Shown here piece by piece: positions 1 to 10,797 of a stretch of 64,000 bases of DNA. Position numbers and translations under genes: made by a program. Within the stretch, counting starts at the first letter, position 1. Each line of letters opens with the position of its first letter. Source of the DNA: Lepidodermella squamata (taxonomy: Eukaryota; Gastrotricha); contig JBLDXI010000004.1 in assembly GCA_047495785.1 (NCBI GenBank), forward strand, positions 1,984,001-2,048,000, written 5' to 3'. The notes under the pieces are model-generated. The model was given only the letters and a program-made list of their open reading frames with translations. It searched no databases and was not told where the DNA came from.

Positions 1-81
1 CGTTAGCGGCGCGCCAATAAACCGCACTTTACTATTTATAGATTTTATGAGGAAAGTACGTTCGAAATTGGGAAAAAATCG

Positions 82-684
82 GTGCGCAAAAGGCCTAACG
101 TACTTCACCATTACGTTAGGCGACTAAAAGTACGATCGAATGAGTCATCTAAGTGGTTGTTTTGGCGCGTCGTTAACGATATGACATTCGGAGCGGGCAT
201 CTGGGGCTTCAAACCTAGAAAATCAATGCCGCTGTTAAATATATTATTTGCGAAAACAGTCCTAAATCTACCTACTAGTACCAGGAACGAACTCGTAGCG
301 CGAGAATTTTATATAGAGCCGCCATATATAACATTGATGATAACAGCCCTAAAACATTACTTGTCACTGAAATTCCGTACGAAAAACTCGCTATTGCAAG
401 AGAGTTTCAAAGTTCTTGAAGTGAATGACAGCCTGTGCCGTCACATTTACAAAAACCTAAAGACTGAAGTCACAAAGGACAATTTTGAACATATTTTCGA
501 CGCATCTGAGCGTGAAATATCTGAACTGATTGAAGAATATAAAAAATTTCTCATTTTACGAGATAAAAATAAAATGTTAGATAACCTGAAACCGCTTACT
601 GCGACAACAATTTATTTAGCAACAACTATTTTTCCAAATGGACAGAATATTTTGAAATTTTCGACATTCACAAGCTCTGGCTAA
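82..684 (+). pseudogene. Fragment of non-LTR retrotransposon reverse transcriptase, C-terminal region (tentative)
   Basis: An open frame of about 200 codons with no ATG at its start (the frame opens with a GTG), so it is a remnant and not a complete gene. Around residues 38-95 it has the general form of the region that follows the polymerase domain in non-LTR elements: a GAGIWGF motif, a LNILFAKTVLNLPTSTRNEL stretch, then an acidic-hydrophobic EFYIEPPY segment. That pattern resembles the 'YGSEVWG ... FLRxxLGVPxxTPN ... ELG' block of such proteins. No catalytic FADD box is present. The rest, from about residue 100, is lysine/glutamate rich and unassigned. Neighbouring DNA is repeat-rich. The assignment rests on pattern only; it could be another mobile-element ORF. 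Confidence 0.4.
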
Positions 685-950
685 AATTAGAACGATCACT
701 TTTTAAACCTTTCCAGTACGTAATTGGCGTAACTAAATAATGAATATACCGTGACATGCAATTATAAAATCCCTACGATCTACTACTTCATCTTATCTTC
801 AACTGCAATGAGACCTTGGCGTCTAGACAGAATTTTAGATATCCTATTGTTAACCACGCGAACCTGCTTCTCATAGACAACACTGAAACAGATAGGACAC
901 CAACGATCTTTCCATAGTGAATTTATTCGAGCTGACTGATTTCGAGCGAC
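685..950. other. AT-rich spacer with nothing recognised
   Basis: Between the retroelement fragment and the left end of the MULE transposon. No open frame, RNA gene or clear repeat seen. Confidence 0.4.
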
Positions 951-1076
951 GGTTGGCTCTTTCGGAAAAATTTTGAAAAATTTGCAAAAATTAGTTTATC
1001 CATATTGAGAATTTTCTCTATTCAACGATATAAAATTTGTAGGGTAAATAATTTATATCGATTTTCCGATTTTTTC
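951..1076 (+). repeat. Left terminal inverted repeat of the MULE element
   Basis: Pairs with 5441-5567 in inverted orientation; small differences include the spacing of A/T runs after the first 15 bases. It contains the block ATATCGATTTTCCGATTTTT near its inner edge. Confidence 0.75.
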
Positions 1077-1088
1077 TTAGCTCCTTAG

Positions 1089-1558
1089 CGTTTCGGTATA
1101 ATTCTCCATTTGACGGTAACTCCATCTCGCCATTGTTCTCTAGTTGCGGTAAACAATTTACCGTAAACGGCACTACCTCGACTCTGAAGCATACAAATAC
1201 TCGCGCGCGGTAAAATTAATGTTTCCGCGGTAAATTCAGCTCATACTGTGGAGGAATAGAAATAATGGAAATAATGGAGTCGGAACTGCTCGCGTTCTTA
1301 CAATAGAGCGTGTTACGAACCGCTGAGCATGAGTAAAACGGAAAGGTTGCCTGTTGGTTTAGGGTGTTATAAAATGATGTTACCATGGTGATGCGCGCGG
1401 GATTTCTCCATGACTCATATGCAGCATGCTTCTTAACGCCACGTGCGGTAAAATGTACAAACGTGGCGGCGTTCGTTATACCGCACAGGCATTGATGTGA
1501 CCTTGTTTGCGTGCTGCGGTAAAATAATTACCGTCAAATGGAGAGTTATACCGAAACG
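1089..1558. mobile_element. Inverted-repeat (MITE-like) insertion inside the MULE
   Basis: CGTTTCGGTATAATTCTCC at 1089 and its inverted partner GGAGAGTTATACCGAAACG ending at 1558 delimit a 470-bp unit. The interior repeatedly carries GCGGTAAA words on both strands (for example near 1145, 1207, 1444 and 1515). No coding sequence seen. No convincing target duplication was found, so the exact ends are provisional. Confidence 0.5.
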
Positions 1559-1783
1559 GGCAGACCGCCGGAACAGCAAATACCGAAAACAGCGAAACCG
1601 ACATGACAGCGAAAATTTAATTTGCGCATAACAGCAACCGACGTAATAGCTAATAATCCCTTTTGCGTCAAAACAGCGACGATTTATTAATATCATTATG
1701 AGTTAGCGACATAACAGCAAATATGCAAAATAGGAAAGCAACAAAACAGCGAGTCATAAATTTTATACAAAACAAAGCATAAA

Positions 1784-4221
1784 TTAATTAGTCAACAATT
1801 CTAAGGGAATGTTCCGATTTTTGTCTTTTTTCATTTCGAAGTGTAAAACAATAGTCACAAGGTGCGCTTCCAAAGATTTAAAATCATGTAGTGATTCAGT
1901 ATCAAGCGACGAGCAAATTTTTTGCAAAGCAAGATTGTGTTTGACTTCGGCTGGGTAGGACCTCTTATATTTTTCGCCAGCCGCGCGAGCCATAAGACGG
2001 CTCTCACATAGGTCCTGCTCTTTTAATAAGAAGGAGAGAAGCTCGTATGGCGAGGGGTGGGGTTTATCTTTGGAAAACTTTGTGCCACACTTCGGCCTCG
2101 TTGTCCGTGAGGGGCAAGCCAGCTAAAGCGCGGGAAAAGCAAGTCCACATAGCCGGATCGAAGCGCGGCCGATGGGTCAGCTCGCCGTGATGATAAACGC
2201 CGATTTACGTTTCCTGAAAGTACGTATATAGGCGGGTCAAACCGGGCGCCTCGTGTTCCGCCGCGATCTTCGCAATTTGCGCGTCGAGTGCGTAGAAGGA
2301 GCTCGCTACTCGGTCTAACGGCAAGAAGGCAAGCGCCGCCAGATATTAACACCACCTTTTAACAACGACATTGGATGAATACAAGCCTTGCAACCCGTAG
2401 GCACCAACACGGCGATAAATGGCCTAAAAAATAATAATAAATTTAGCAACAGCCTTTAATTTTAATTTTTTACACAACCTGACAAAGATGGAAAAAGCAC
2501 GCCAAAATCATCGCATTAGGCCACGTTGTTGCTATTGCTGAAATTGCGGCTTGCTCGAAGTCGAGCGTGACTTGATCGAAGTATAAGTCAGGTATTAACA
2601 GCCGCAGATTGTGAAACAGCTTCTCGTAGATCGGCCCGTCCTTGCAGGGGAGAAGGGCGTAAGCAACAGGGAACTGGGCGCCCTCGGTAACGGCGTGTAA
2701 CGTGTATACCTGGCTGAAGAGAGTCGGAGAAATCCAGAATGTCCCATCCCCGGACATGCGGCGACACTCCTTCAACAACTCAAGATTTCTGCGAGTTCCG
2801 AAGCAGATAATGCGGTCCTCGTCTTTAGTGTCGAATAAAACGAAGTCCTCGCCGCGGGTTGTCTTTAATAAGTGCGGAACAGACTCTAAGTCAATATCTG
2901 CCACCGACACCGGCGCGCCAGGCTGCGGATTAGTCTTAGCTCGCACGCGCTCACAAAGACGTTGAGTGGCTCGTTCTGAACCAACAGCAACAAGTACACC
3001 CAGGCTAACGCCGCTTATCACACCGGTACGCACCTCACGCGGCTTGTCTCGACTAGTCGCAGCGCGTTGTTTGAAATCGCCACGCAATGAGCGCCCACTC
3101 GATTTATCGTTGTCTGCTTCATGCCCATGCTCCGGCCAACTTTCTTCCGCCACCGGCCGCATTTCGGAGTCAAAGATAGCCGTACCTTTTGAAGAAAAAT
3201 AACAAATAAAGGTAAAAAATTCAAAATTCAAATTGTCTTACCTGGGCAGTTTTTAGTTTTGAAAAGCGCCTTACTGACACGGCCGGGTTTCGGCTTCACT
3301 GGCTCGTTTGTTTTGAATATGCGACAACAGCGCCAGGTTTTGTTGCCCGTGTCCTGCTGTGAGTATGACGTTCGGTATTCATAACCTCGATAGACAAGAT
3401 GGTCCGCACCTTTATTACTAGGGATTAGCGTCGGCGTATCGAAGACTACAACAGCACGGCCAGGTGCAAGAGCCAAATCGGCCACAGCCGTAACAAACAG
3501 ATTCGGCCCCTGTTTTACAACGTCGCGTTTCAATCGCCGTTTTGAACTATTAGCAGTTGTTGCAGCCGTAGTAGTCGTAGTAGTTGTAGTCGTCGTCGTA
3601 GATGCGGCAGTATCATCAACATTCGAAAATACTTCGTCAACAACAACTCGCGGAAAAATAGCTGCTGGAGGCAACGGTAATTGCGGTGGTGGTGGCGGCG
3701 GCGCTTGATCGTGGGAAATATCACCGGCAAATAATCGAAATTCTGGGGGTGGCTGTAAATTTTCGATGAAAAACTCCGAAATTATCAAAAATATAGTCGT
3801 CGTCGTGTAAAACCGGATTTCGAGGTTGCGTAACGAGTGAGGTGAGGGCGGTTTTTTCATCGGGAACGTCGATGGGGGTCGAAACCTTTATTGCCATGGG
3901 ACCCGGGGGAGTCCGAGCTAGTTCTCCAAAAAATGACTCGTCGGCAACACTCGGCGAAGTCGAGAAAAGTTCAGGCGACTCTGGCGGGTTGTAAGTCGCG
4001 TCATTTTCCTCTCCCGCTGCCACTGCTGCTCCCAGTGAAACACCCGCGGCTGGGCTGTCGCCGACTTGCTTTTTCTTTCGAATAACCCTAGCTTTCTTGG
4101 GTTTCACGGCTTGCTCAGCCTCGGCCTTCAACGGCTCGGCTCTAGTTCGAAGAACTCTAGGCGTTGTGGCCTCTTGAGGCGGCTCTTTAGGTTTATTTTT
4201 TGACCCGAGTTTTCGACCCAT
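1784..4221 (-). pseudogene. FLYWCH/MULE-type transposase, disrupted
   Basis: The reading starts at ATG 4221. The first 120 residues are a basic, low-complexity linker (MGRKLGSKNKPK, RVIRKKK). A proline run and an 11-threonine tract follow after a one-base frame change near 3750-3860. Near 3300-3420 lies a FLYWCH-like zinc finger (GADHLVYRGYEYRTS...KTWRCC). The MULE DDE core follows: GDGTFWISP, QVYTLHAV, FPVAYALLPCKD, LDFEQAA, then the CFFHLCQ box at about 2480-2490. A short intron (CAG|GTTGTG to TTTTTTAG at about 2428) restores CQAIYRRVGAYGLQGLY. The C-terminal part (LAFLPLDRV, then PRFDPAMWTCF, then EAEVWHKVF) has in-frame stops, one of them where the TWIG tryptophan is expected (near 2212). 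It ends about 1784. The gene is the transposition enzyme of the surrounding element and looks inactive. Confidence 0.75.
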
Positions 4222-5440
4222 AATAAAATAACAACGACAACGGTGATAAAATCAGATGAAATCTATAATACTAAAGAGAGAAGGTTTTCGGGAAAGGAGG
4301 TTTGTACGGATTTATTTCATAACGCTGAGGGATAACGGAAAAATAAAAACATGGTTAGATAGATATTAAAATTGTAGACATCAGAAAAATAATAGCACAT
4401 CCAATGGCCTCGGTTGGGGTGGACTTTTAAGCAAAAAACACATTTTCCGGAAGCAGTACCGGAAGCACACCAAGTTGCGTAACGCGCGCGCGAACAACTA
4501 AAATTTTGTAGTGCGCGTAAAACTTATTTATTTTGATTTTTCCACGCGAGAAACCCATATTCATTTGAAAGAGAATTATCTGAAGTTTATTTTGATATTA
4601 AAACCGCCATGAAACTCTGATGTAACCCTTTGACATCAGCGCGCGCGGCCAAATTTCTTTAAAAATTTTGATTTTGTGGTTCGCGCACAATACGGAATAC
4701 TAAGGTAGCGCACGCGCGCGCTCACACAGCACGAGCAAAAGGCGGCAACTTTCCTCAAATTAAAATCGTTCATGCTCTTAAATGTTTGATATTGGTAACT
4801 ACAATTGAGCGCAAAGTGTTGAAAAAAAATTCATATACGCCTTATTTTTTTATTTTTCGACGTTGATAATCAAAAATTTCAAAAGTAACAATCTGAAATA
4901 GATGCATTACACTTTTCCTTCTTCCCCACGGTGTCCATGAGCAGAAAGATTTCCTGTTTCTAATTTATTTGCTTTCTTTGCGGTTTATTTGGATGCCATA
5001 TTTTGGATGGCCGGACCGAAGGGCCGGCCCCTGCTATTGCTAGTATAATAAAAAGTGAGATGAGATGCAGTTGAGTTGATAAATTGGTTTCAGAAATTTA
5101 TTGCTTCTACGTAACATATTGAGAACGCGTGGTTAATATTTTATTGACGGCACCTGGTCAATAATAAATATTCGCTGTTATGAGGCTTCCGCTCGCGTTC
5201 TTGTCTAGTAGCTGCGCTATTTCGATGAAATATATTTATTACGTTGCTGGTCTGGCGCTTTCGCTATTACGTCGGTTGCTGTTAGTGGTTTCGCTGTTAT
5301 GTCGGTTTCGCTGTTCTGCGCGTTTGCTGTTCTAGCGCCGTGCCCCGAAACGCTAGCGAGCTCGAAAAAGTATTATTTGCCAACATATTTCTGAACAAAA
5401 CAACGCTATGAGAGAATTCAAAGTCCAATATGCACGGCCT

Positions 5441-5567
5441 GAAAAAATCGGAAAATCGAAATAAATTATTTACCCGACAAATTTTATATCGTTGAATAGA
5501 GAAAATTCTCAATATGGATAAACTAATTTTTTCAAATTTTTCAAATTTTTTTTTGAAAGAGCCAACC
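5441..5567 (-). repeat. Right terminal inverted repeat of the MULE element
   Basis: Inverted partner of 951-1076. It starts with a GAAAAAATCGGAAAATCGA block and ends with GAAAGAGCCAACC. Confidence 0.75.
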
Positions 5568-5590
5568 CGTGGGGCGTCAACGCATCTGGC

Positions 5591-7148
5591 TTAGTTCCCT
5601 TTCCGTGGCATCCCTAAATGAAAACTCCTGATTGTTCGTGTTTTTCCGGTCGAAGTCCAGGCAAATTCGAAAGCAAATCTGCTATCTTTTTGCCAAAGTT
5701 GGAGAACATCTGATTGAAAGTGGTAGACATGACATACACGCATACGACTCATCTTTATCCAGAGATGGGAACTCATTGCGGTTGGACGATTTCTTCGGTC
5801 TGGACTCATTGACTACTTTCCAGATTTTTTTGGAATCCCGCCCTGCCTCAGTAACTTTACTGCGCCATTTGGCCCTTCGCGATTTCCGGATTTTTCTATG
5901 TTCCTTCCGTTGTTTGCTAAGTGAGTGAAAAGTTGGTCTGTGTTTGGTGCGGCGGTGCGTAGATTTTCTAACTGTTTCTGGTGCAAGTTTATCAAGAAAA
6001 TTAACAATCGCTGTCTAGATTTTATCCCAGCAATTTTGTGAGCTATCTCCGGCTTCGATGCCAGGACTTCCTAGTACCTTACCGAGTTCATAATAGAATT
6101 GGTCTGCCTTGATAGCTTTCAAGTTACTACTTATACTTAGATTCGGTTACGACTGGATTTGTTAACCTTTTTGTTTCCTGGTCCGTGATAATTAACAAGA
6201 TCCCGTGATGGTCGCTAAGCCCATGTATTGTTCCCGATAAGATGATGTTTTCTTCATTTTCAGTGGTCCAAAAATGGTCGAGCATGGTAAGAGCGGCTGG
6301 AAAGCTATGTTTCAGATCAAACGTACTGAATGTGTCTCGTAATTCTGAGTCAACTTTGATATCGAGAAGGTCCCAATTGAAATCTCTGCCTATAAATCGA
6401 TGATTGACATACATCGATTTTGCAGTAAGATCAACGATCAACTGAAACACTGTTTAGTTCTTCGACTGGAATTTTGGGCATTACTGTTGGTGATCGATAT
6501 ATCAAGGATGCTGTGAATATCATTCCATTTGGTGATTCGATTAATGCTTGAATGTTTTCGATTGTGGATGAGGTTGACCAATAATTTTTGATCGCCAAAT
6601 TTTTGCGGACTAATATTGCTACACGACCACCACCAGAATTTGTCGGTCCAACCCAAATGCAACCATAGTCTGAGAACATATCCTCGACAAATTTCGGTGT
6701 AGAATTCGTCTCCGAAATTAGGATTAGATCAGGCTTATTCACTGAGCAGAATTCAGCGAGGGCTTCATATTTGAAAAAAACTAAATTTTTCCAGTTTACA
6801 TGTCAAGCCATTCACATTGAAATGAACCGCGTGAATGAATTTCAGTTTTTCGTCCTCATAATTCAATTTCTGAACTACATCGCTCAACTCATGATTTGGT
6901 GTGACAGGTAATTCGTGTCTAGCAGGTGGCCCCGGATTTTGTTGAACCCCCGAAATCAAGAGTAAAATTAGAATGAAACCTCTTATGCGCGTAATTTGAC
7001 GTTTTGGATCGCGTGCCAAATAACAAAAAAAGATCGAAAAACCTTCATGCGTCGTAGTTTCTGTTGGCCTGCCGTCGTGGCCAAGCAAACTATAGTCGTC
7101 TTGACCATAGATGGTCTTGACCGTTGATTTCACGGCACCACATTTCAA
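5591..7148 (-). pseudogene. Decayed non-LTR retrotransposon: 2A-like leader and APE endonuclease
   Basis: On the minus strand, successive frames spell the 5' part of a CR1/L2-like ORF2. At about 6900-6970 a hydrophobic stretch ends in LLLISGVQQNPGPP, a match to the 2A-like NPGP box known from some non-LTR elements. It is followed by HAVHFNVNGLTCKLEK, the usual start of the endonuclease domain, then DLILISETN (about 6715-6740), NSGGGRVAILVRK (about 6600-6650) and, after a frameshift near 6440, GRDFNWDLLDIK (6350-6400) and GLSDHHGILL (6200-6225). Traces continue to about 5591 in broken frames (TDQLFTHLANNGRNIEKSG near 5900). No polymerase domain follows, so the copy is 3' truncated. The frame has no ATG at 7148. 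Confidence 0.7.
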
Positions 7149-8836
7149 ACGGCATTCACACGCGCCTTGAGTGGCGTAGTAGCAGCCAAGATCGAATTTG
7201 AATGAGTCTGTCCTGCCAGGTCAACAGCGAGAAATGACCCAGCCAAGGACAAGTCGACAGTCCATAGGATAACCACAGCGCCAAAAATCGACAGTAGCAG
7301 GAGGCATGAGGCATTCCGGCTTCATCTCGGCGATGCTGGTTACAGTCCGTTGTAGTGTTCAGTGTTCAGTTGATGCCGTATCCAAGCCGAACGAGATGCG
7401 AAATTAATAAGCTGGTAGCAACAGCACCCCATGCAGACTGATCTGATGCATCTGATGCAGACAACACCATCTATGAAGGCAAATCCTAATATTGCTAAAG
7501 GTAGACGAATGTGTGGATTAACTCTGCAACAAGGGATTAATCGAATATGAAAGGCTCGACCTGTAAAGAGGGACAATTCCCGCCATCAAAAGAACGACAT
7601 TGATCTTGTGGAGATTCACAAATAAACTCTTCTGACGCAGCCCAAGCCTGTAAAATTAACCGGATGCTTATTCCCGCTAAACTGAAACGCCTGGCAGAAA
7701 CCGAGTTCGAATCCACTTGGCGCTATTCATTCTGGTGTGAAAAAGGTTCAGTGCTGGATGGCAGTGCTGCACTGTCCAGCACCTCATTCAAGATATTTGT
7801 CCATAACTTTCATGGATTTATACCACCATGAAAGCACTGTGATGGATGGATGTTGGACAGATGCTGGACAAAATGGTGGCGGAGCAAAAGTTAAAATAAT
7901 ATACAGCGTGGAAAGTAGCACCAGGGACGCCAAGGACGCCAAGGACGATGAGGGTAGTACCAGGGACGCGTACCTGGTAGGTTTGAGGGTCAAGGCGTCC
8001 CCGCCAGGGACGCTGAAATCCCCGGTAGGTTGGCTGGTAGAGCGTAGTTGTATCGCAAAACGAGTGTAGCAAATGCTATTTTCAGCGTTATTTACGGCAA
8101 AATGTCTTCAGCTAAGCTCGCTTCGCTCGCTATAACAACAGCACAGGCTAATTTGAAGTTTGCGCTCGGCTTTCAGAGTAGAACAGAAGTATTAACTTGA
8201 GTTGAAAACTTCATTCGTAACCAACTTGGAAAACTAAATTTTCTCCATCAAGTTTCAAGTCCTTTAGAGGTGAATTAAGGTCGATTTTGTTGTTTATTTT
8301 TAAAATTGTATGAGATTTTGAGCATTTTCAGGCCATCCTTGCTGCAAAATCTCTTAAAATAGCTCGCTTCGCTCGCAAAATACGAAATAAAATCCGAAGT
8401 TCTCAATCAAATGACTATTTCAGGCTAATCGGGGGCAAAAAATAGTGGGGAAAAAATTCGCAAACCAGCGTTCTCGATACTCGATAATATGAAATAGTTT
8501 AGGTGTTCGCGAGCGAGCGGCAAATTTTTTTACAGATAAACTGCGTCCCTGGTAGGTTGGCCGGCCTACTTTCCTCGCTGATAATATATATTCTAATATT
8601 TTTATCAATTCAACTTAAAATAAAAAGTTTGACAATAGAAATTCCTCTTTTATTTAATTTTCGCTAAATAACCAACTAATCACTCATTCGATGCACCACT
8701 TGGTCCACTTGCGAAGCACGGGCCACAACAGTTAGTCAAAAATTATCGTTCTTCACTCATCGTAAATCCTCCGAGAAGATTCAAGAAGTAGTCCATCTGG
8801 GTTCTCCGATCGAGTTATCGGTCGAGCTAGTTAATT
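7149..8836. other. Non-coding, repeat-bearing interval
   Basis: No credible gene. At about 7917-8035 there is a short tandem patch of CCAGGGACGC/CCAAGGACGC words, with the related inverted words CGTCCCTGGTAGGTTGG near 8546. That suggests an imperfect element of roughly 600-650 bp, whose ends I could not fix. The palindromic word GCTCGCTTCGCTCGC occurs at 8116-8130 and again at 8362-8376. Confidence 0.4.
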
Positions 8837-9739
8837 TCAACATGATGACTTTGCTCTACTTGCTCCTTGCGATCTCAGCAAATCGGCAATAAGTGTTTCA
8901 TTGTTGCACATCGCAATATCTAGAGCAGTTTTACCATCTGAATTTCTGGCATCCTTGTTTGCACCTCTATCGAGCAACAATCGAACTACGTTGGCTCGAT
9001 CATACTGTGTGGCCAACCCGTATGATATGTCAACTTGCGCCTCTACTTGTTTATAAATAGAGTGTAAGAGCTTCCCAATGTCATCGCCAGGGTCGTCGGC
9101 CGGGTCAACGTCATAGTCCCGTCTAAAATCAGTTGCCGCCCGCATCAACGCCGTCCCCCCATCGTTATCCTTGGCATCGATAGCAGCGTTGCGATCCAGC
9201 AAAAGTCGAACTACTTCTAATTGGCCATGCCGAGCAGCAACCATCAACGCCGTTCCCCCATCGTTATTCTTGGCCTCGATGGCAGCGTTGCGATCCAGCA
9301 GCAGGCGAACTACTTCGACTTGCCCATTATATGCAGCAACCATCAACGCCGTCCAGCCATTCTTATCCTTGGCCTCGATATCAGCGTTGCGATCCAGCAA
9401 CAGCCCAGCTACCTCGACTAGCCCATTATAAGCCGCAATCATCAACGCCGTCCTACCATTGTTATCCTCCTTCAAATTCGCATCGGCTCCTCGATCCAAG
9501 AACAGCTGCGCAATTTGAAATCGCTGGTCTGATCGTGTCCGATTGCACAATGCACTGTGCAGCAGCATGCCATTTTGAATTACAAATCCAGCATCGCAGA
9601 AAAACAGCTCCGGGTTACGCCAGTTCGGGTCGAATCCACCGCCAGTGGATTCTTCAATCTCGGCAACGAGCTGGCGCACCTGCGACACGTCGTCCGCAAT
9701 GACTGTTACATTCCACAACTGTTCGAACACTTCACGGAT
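8837..9739 (-). CDS. Ankyrin-repeat terminal exon of protease unit A
   Basis: One long exon of 903 nt ending at TGA 8837-8839. Reading (I)REVFEQLWN at its start, it opens directly at a CACATTTAG|ATC acceptor. The first codon of the long open frame after REV is GTG, and there is no ATG near the start, so an upstream coding exon is required. The amino part (about 80 residues) is unique to this family. Ankyrin repeats follow with TALM and VEVVRLLLDRNAAIEAK signatures. Five TAL turns are visible; one repeat is interrupted by an acidic insertion of about 40 residues (DPADDPGDDIGK) not seen in units B and C. It ends LRSQGASRAKSSC. The exon is phase 0 and fits the donor at 10798 of the protease/CCP exons. 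It could instead belong to a separate gene whose 5' exon I cannot see. Confidence 0.75.
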   Translation of the reverse strand: MREVFEQLWNVTVIADDVSQVRQLVAEIEESTGGGFDPNWRNPELFFCDAGFVIQNGMLLHSALCNRTRSDQRFQIAQLFLDRGADANLKEDNNGRTALMIAAYNGLVEVAGLLLDRNADIEAKDKNGWTALMVAAYNGQVEVVRLLLDRNAAIEAKNNDGGTALMVAARHGQLEVVRLLLDRNAAIDAKDNDGGTALMRAATDFRRDYDVDPADDPGDDIGKLLHSIYKQVEAQVDISYGLATQYDRANVVRLLLDRGANKDARNSDGKTALDIAMCNNETLIADLLRSQGASRAKSSC

Positions 9740-9860
9740 CTAAATGTGGCAAACAGTAACTTAATGACTAATGTAGCAAATATGTAGCAAATAATATACG
9801 TAAATGTTCAAATACTAGCATGTTCGTGAAATTTAGCTTGAACTGAAGCATAGACAGTAT

Positions 9861-9985
9861 CTATGCCCATTCTTCCCCATTTTGGTAGACAATCGTGCAC
9901 AAATTTGCACCCAGCCCTAACTTTTTGCGCTGATTCAGATTGTTTTTTCAAAATTCCCCATAGTTTAAAAGTTTAATTTTTCGCA
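9861..9985. repeat. Half copy of the AAGTTAGG-type MITE family
   Basis: The segment GTGCACAAATTTGCACCCAG, then CCTAACTTTTTGCGCTGATTCAGA, then CAAAATTCCCCATAGTTTAAA, matches one arm of the inverted-repeat elements at 24827-25252 and 29975-30390. The opposite arm is missing. It lies in the presumed intron of unit A. Confidence 0.45.
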
Positions 9986-10586
9986 TGCGCATGCCGTTAA
10001 GGCTTCCCCAGCGAAACAATTCGAACTTGAAATGCGGTGAAGGATAGAATATGACGAAACGAGATGGTTTATAGCAAAAATCGTTTCATTTCCCCAGCGA
10101 TAGTGAAGGGGAATTTTGTGCAGCTTTCACAAGGCAAAAATTGACAAAAAAGACCAAAAATCGCCCCATTTTCCCACACGTTTAGGACACATAATTTTTT
10201 TCCCCAATCCCATTGGGATCTAGGGATGGCATTTTTTTCCATCCCTGAAAGATACATTGGCTTGAAAGTTGCAAGCCCATCTCGAATATTAGCCCGGGCT
10301 ACTAAAAAAACCGTCTCATGAAACCGGGCTCATTCGATAGAGGAGTATTTCTAGTATTTCGGAAAATCATTTGCGAATTTGTTGGAAATCAAAGATTTGC
10401 TCTGGGAATTTTAGAAAATAATTTAAAATCAGAAAAATTGCAATGGGCGGATAGGGCGATGAGCGAATAAAAATAAAGGTCGCGTGCCCACTTTTTCACG
10501 TTATGGTGTGAATTTATTTACCATAGGAAGATCGCTAGTTTCCGATCTGTATAGAGTTGTCTATGCTAACTTCCCATTCCAACATT

Positions 10587-10744
10587 GAGGGTTGTTTTCG
10601 AAGCTCCCTTTATCATAAAGTCGACTTTATGACGTCGATAACGCAAGTTTTTCTAACCCGAACCACAGTAATTTTTGCAAATCTGCGTCATTTTGACGTC
10701 ATAAAGTCGACTTTATGATAAAGGGAGCTTCGAAAATAACCCTC
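10587..10744. mobile_element. Short palindromic MITE in the intron of unit A
   Basis: Two arms of about 55 bp in inverted orientation (10587-10636 and 10688-10744), with GAGGGTTGTTTTCGAAGCTC at the outer left edge and its complement at the right. Each arm includes the perfect 20-bp palindrome TCATAAAGTCGACTTTATGA. The flanks read ATT on both sides, which may be a 3-bp duplication. Confidence 0.6.
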
Positions 10745-10797
10745 ATTGCAACTTTGTGTCGAATTAACCAACGACCTGATTTTCGTGGAAAACTTAC

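Larger units (their letters stand above)
951..5567 (-). mobile_element. MULE (Mutator-like) DNA transposon with about 125-bp terminal inverted repeats
   Basis: The outermost bases GGTTGGCTCTTTC at 951 are mirrored by GAAAGAGCCAACC ending at 5567. The match continues inward for about 125 bp (951-1076 against 5441-5567), including the block ATTGAGAATTTTCTCTATTC and its complement. Inside each end lies an array of short words related to CGAAACCGACATAACAGCGA: left about 1560-1760, right about 5225-5340 in the opposite orientation. These look like subterminal transposase-binding repeats. The interior carries a broken MULE transposase on the minus strand. I could not find a clean 9-bp target duplication (flanks TCGAGCGAC and CGTGGGGCG do not match), so the insertion is old or the ends are slightly misplaced. 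Confidence 0.75.

Noticed and set aside
7737-8072. Plus and minus frames over the GGACGCC tandem patch
   Set aside because: Simple-repeat translation with no domain or splice context.
9171-9702. Plus-strand frames opposite the ankyrin exons (also 36437-37049 and 56887-57809)
   Set aside because: Shadows of the 33-residue ankyrin repeats; repetitive serine/alanine strings without independent features.
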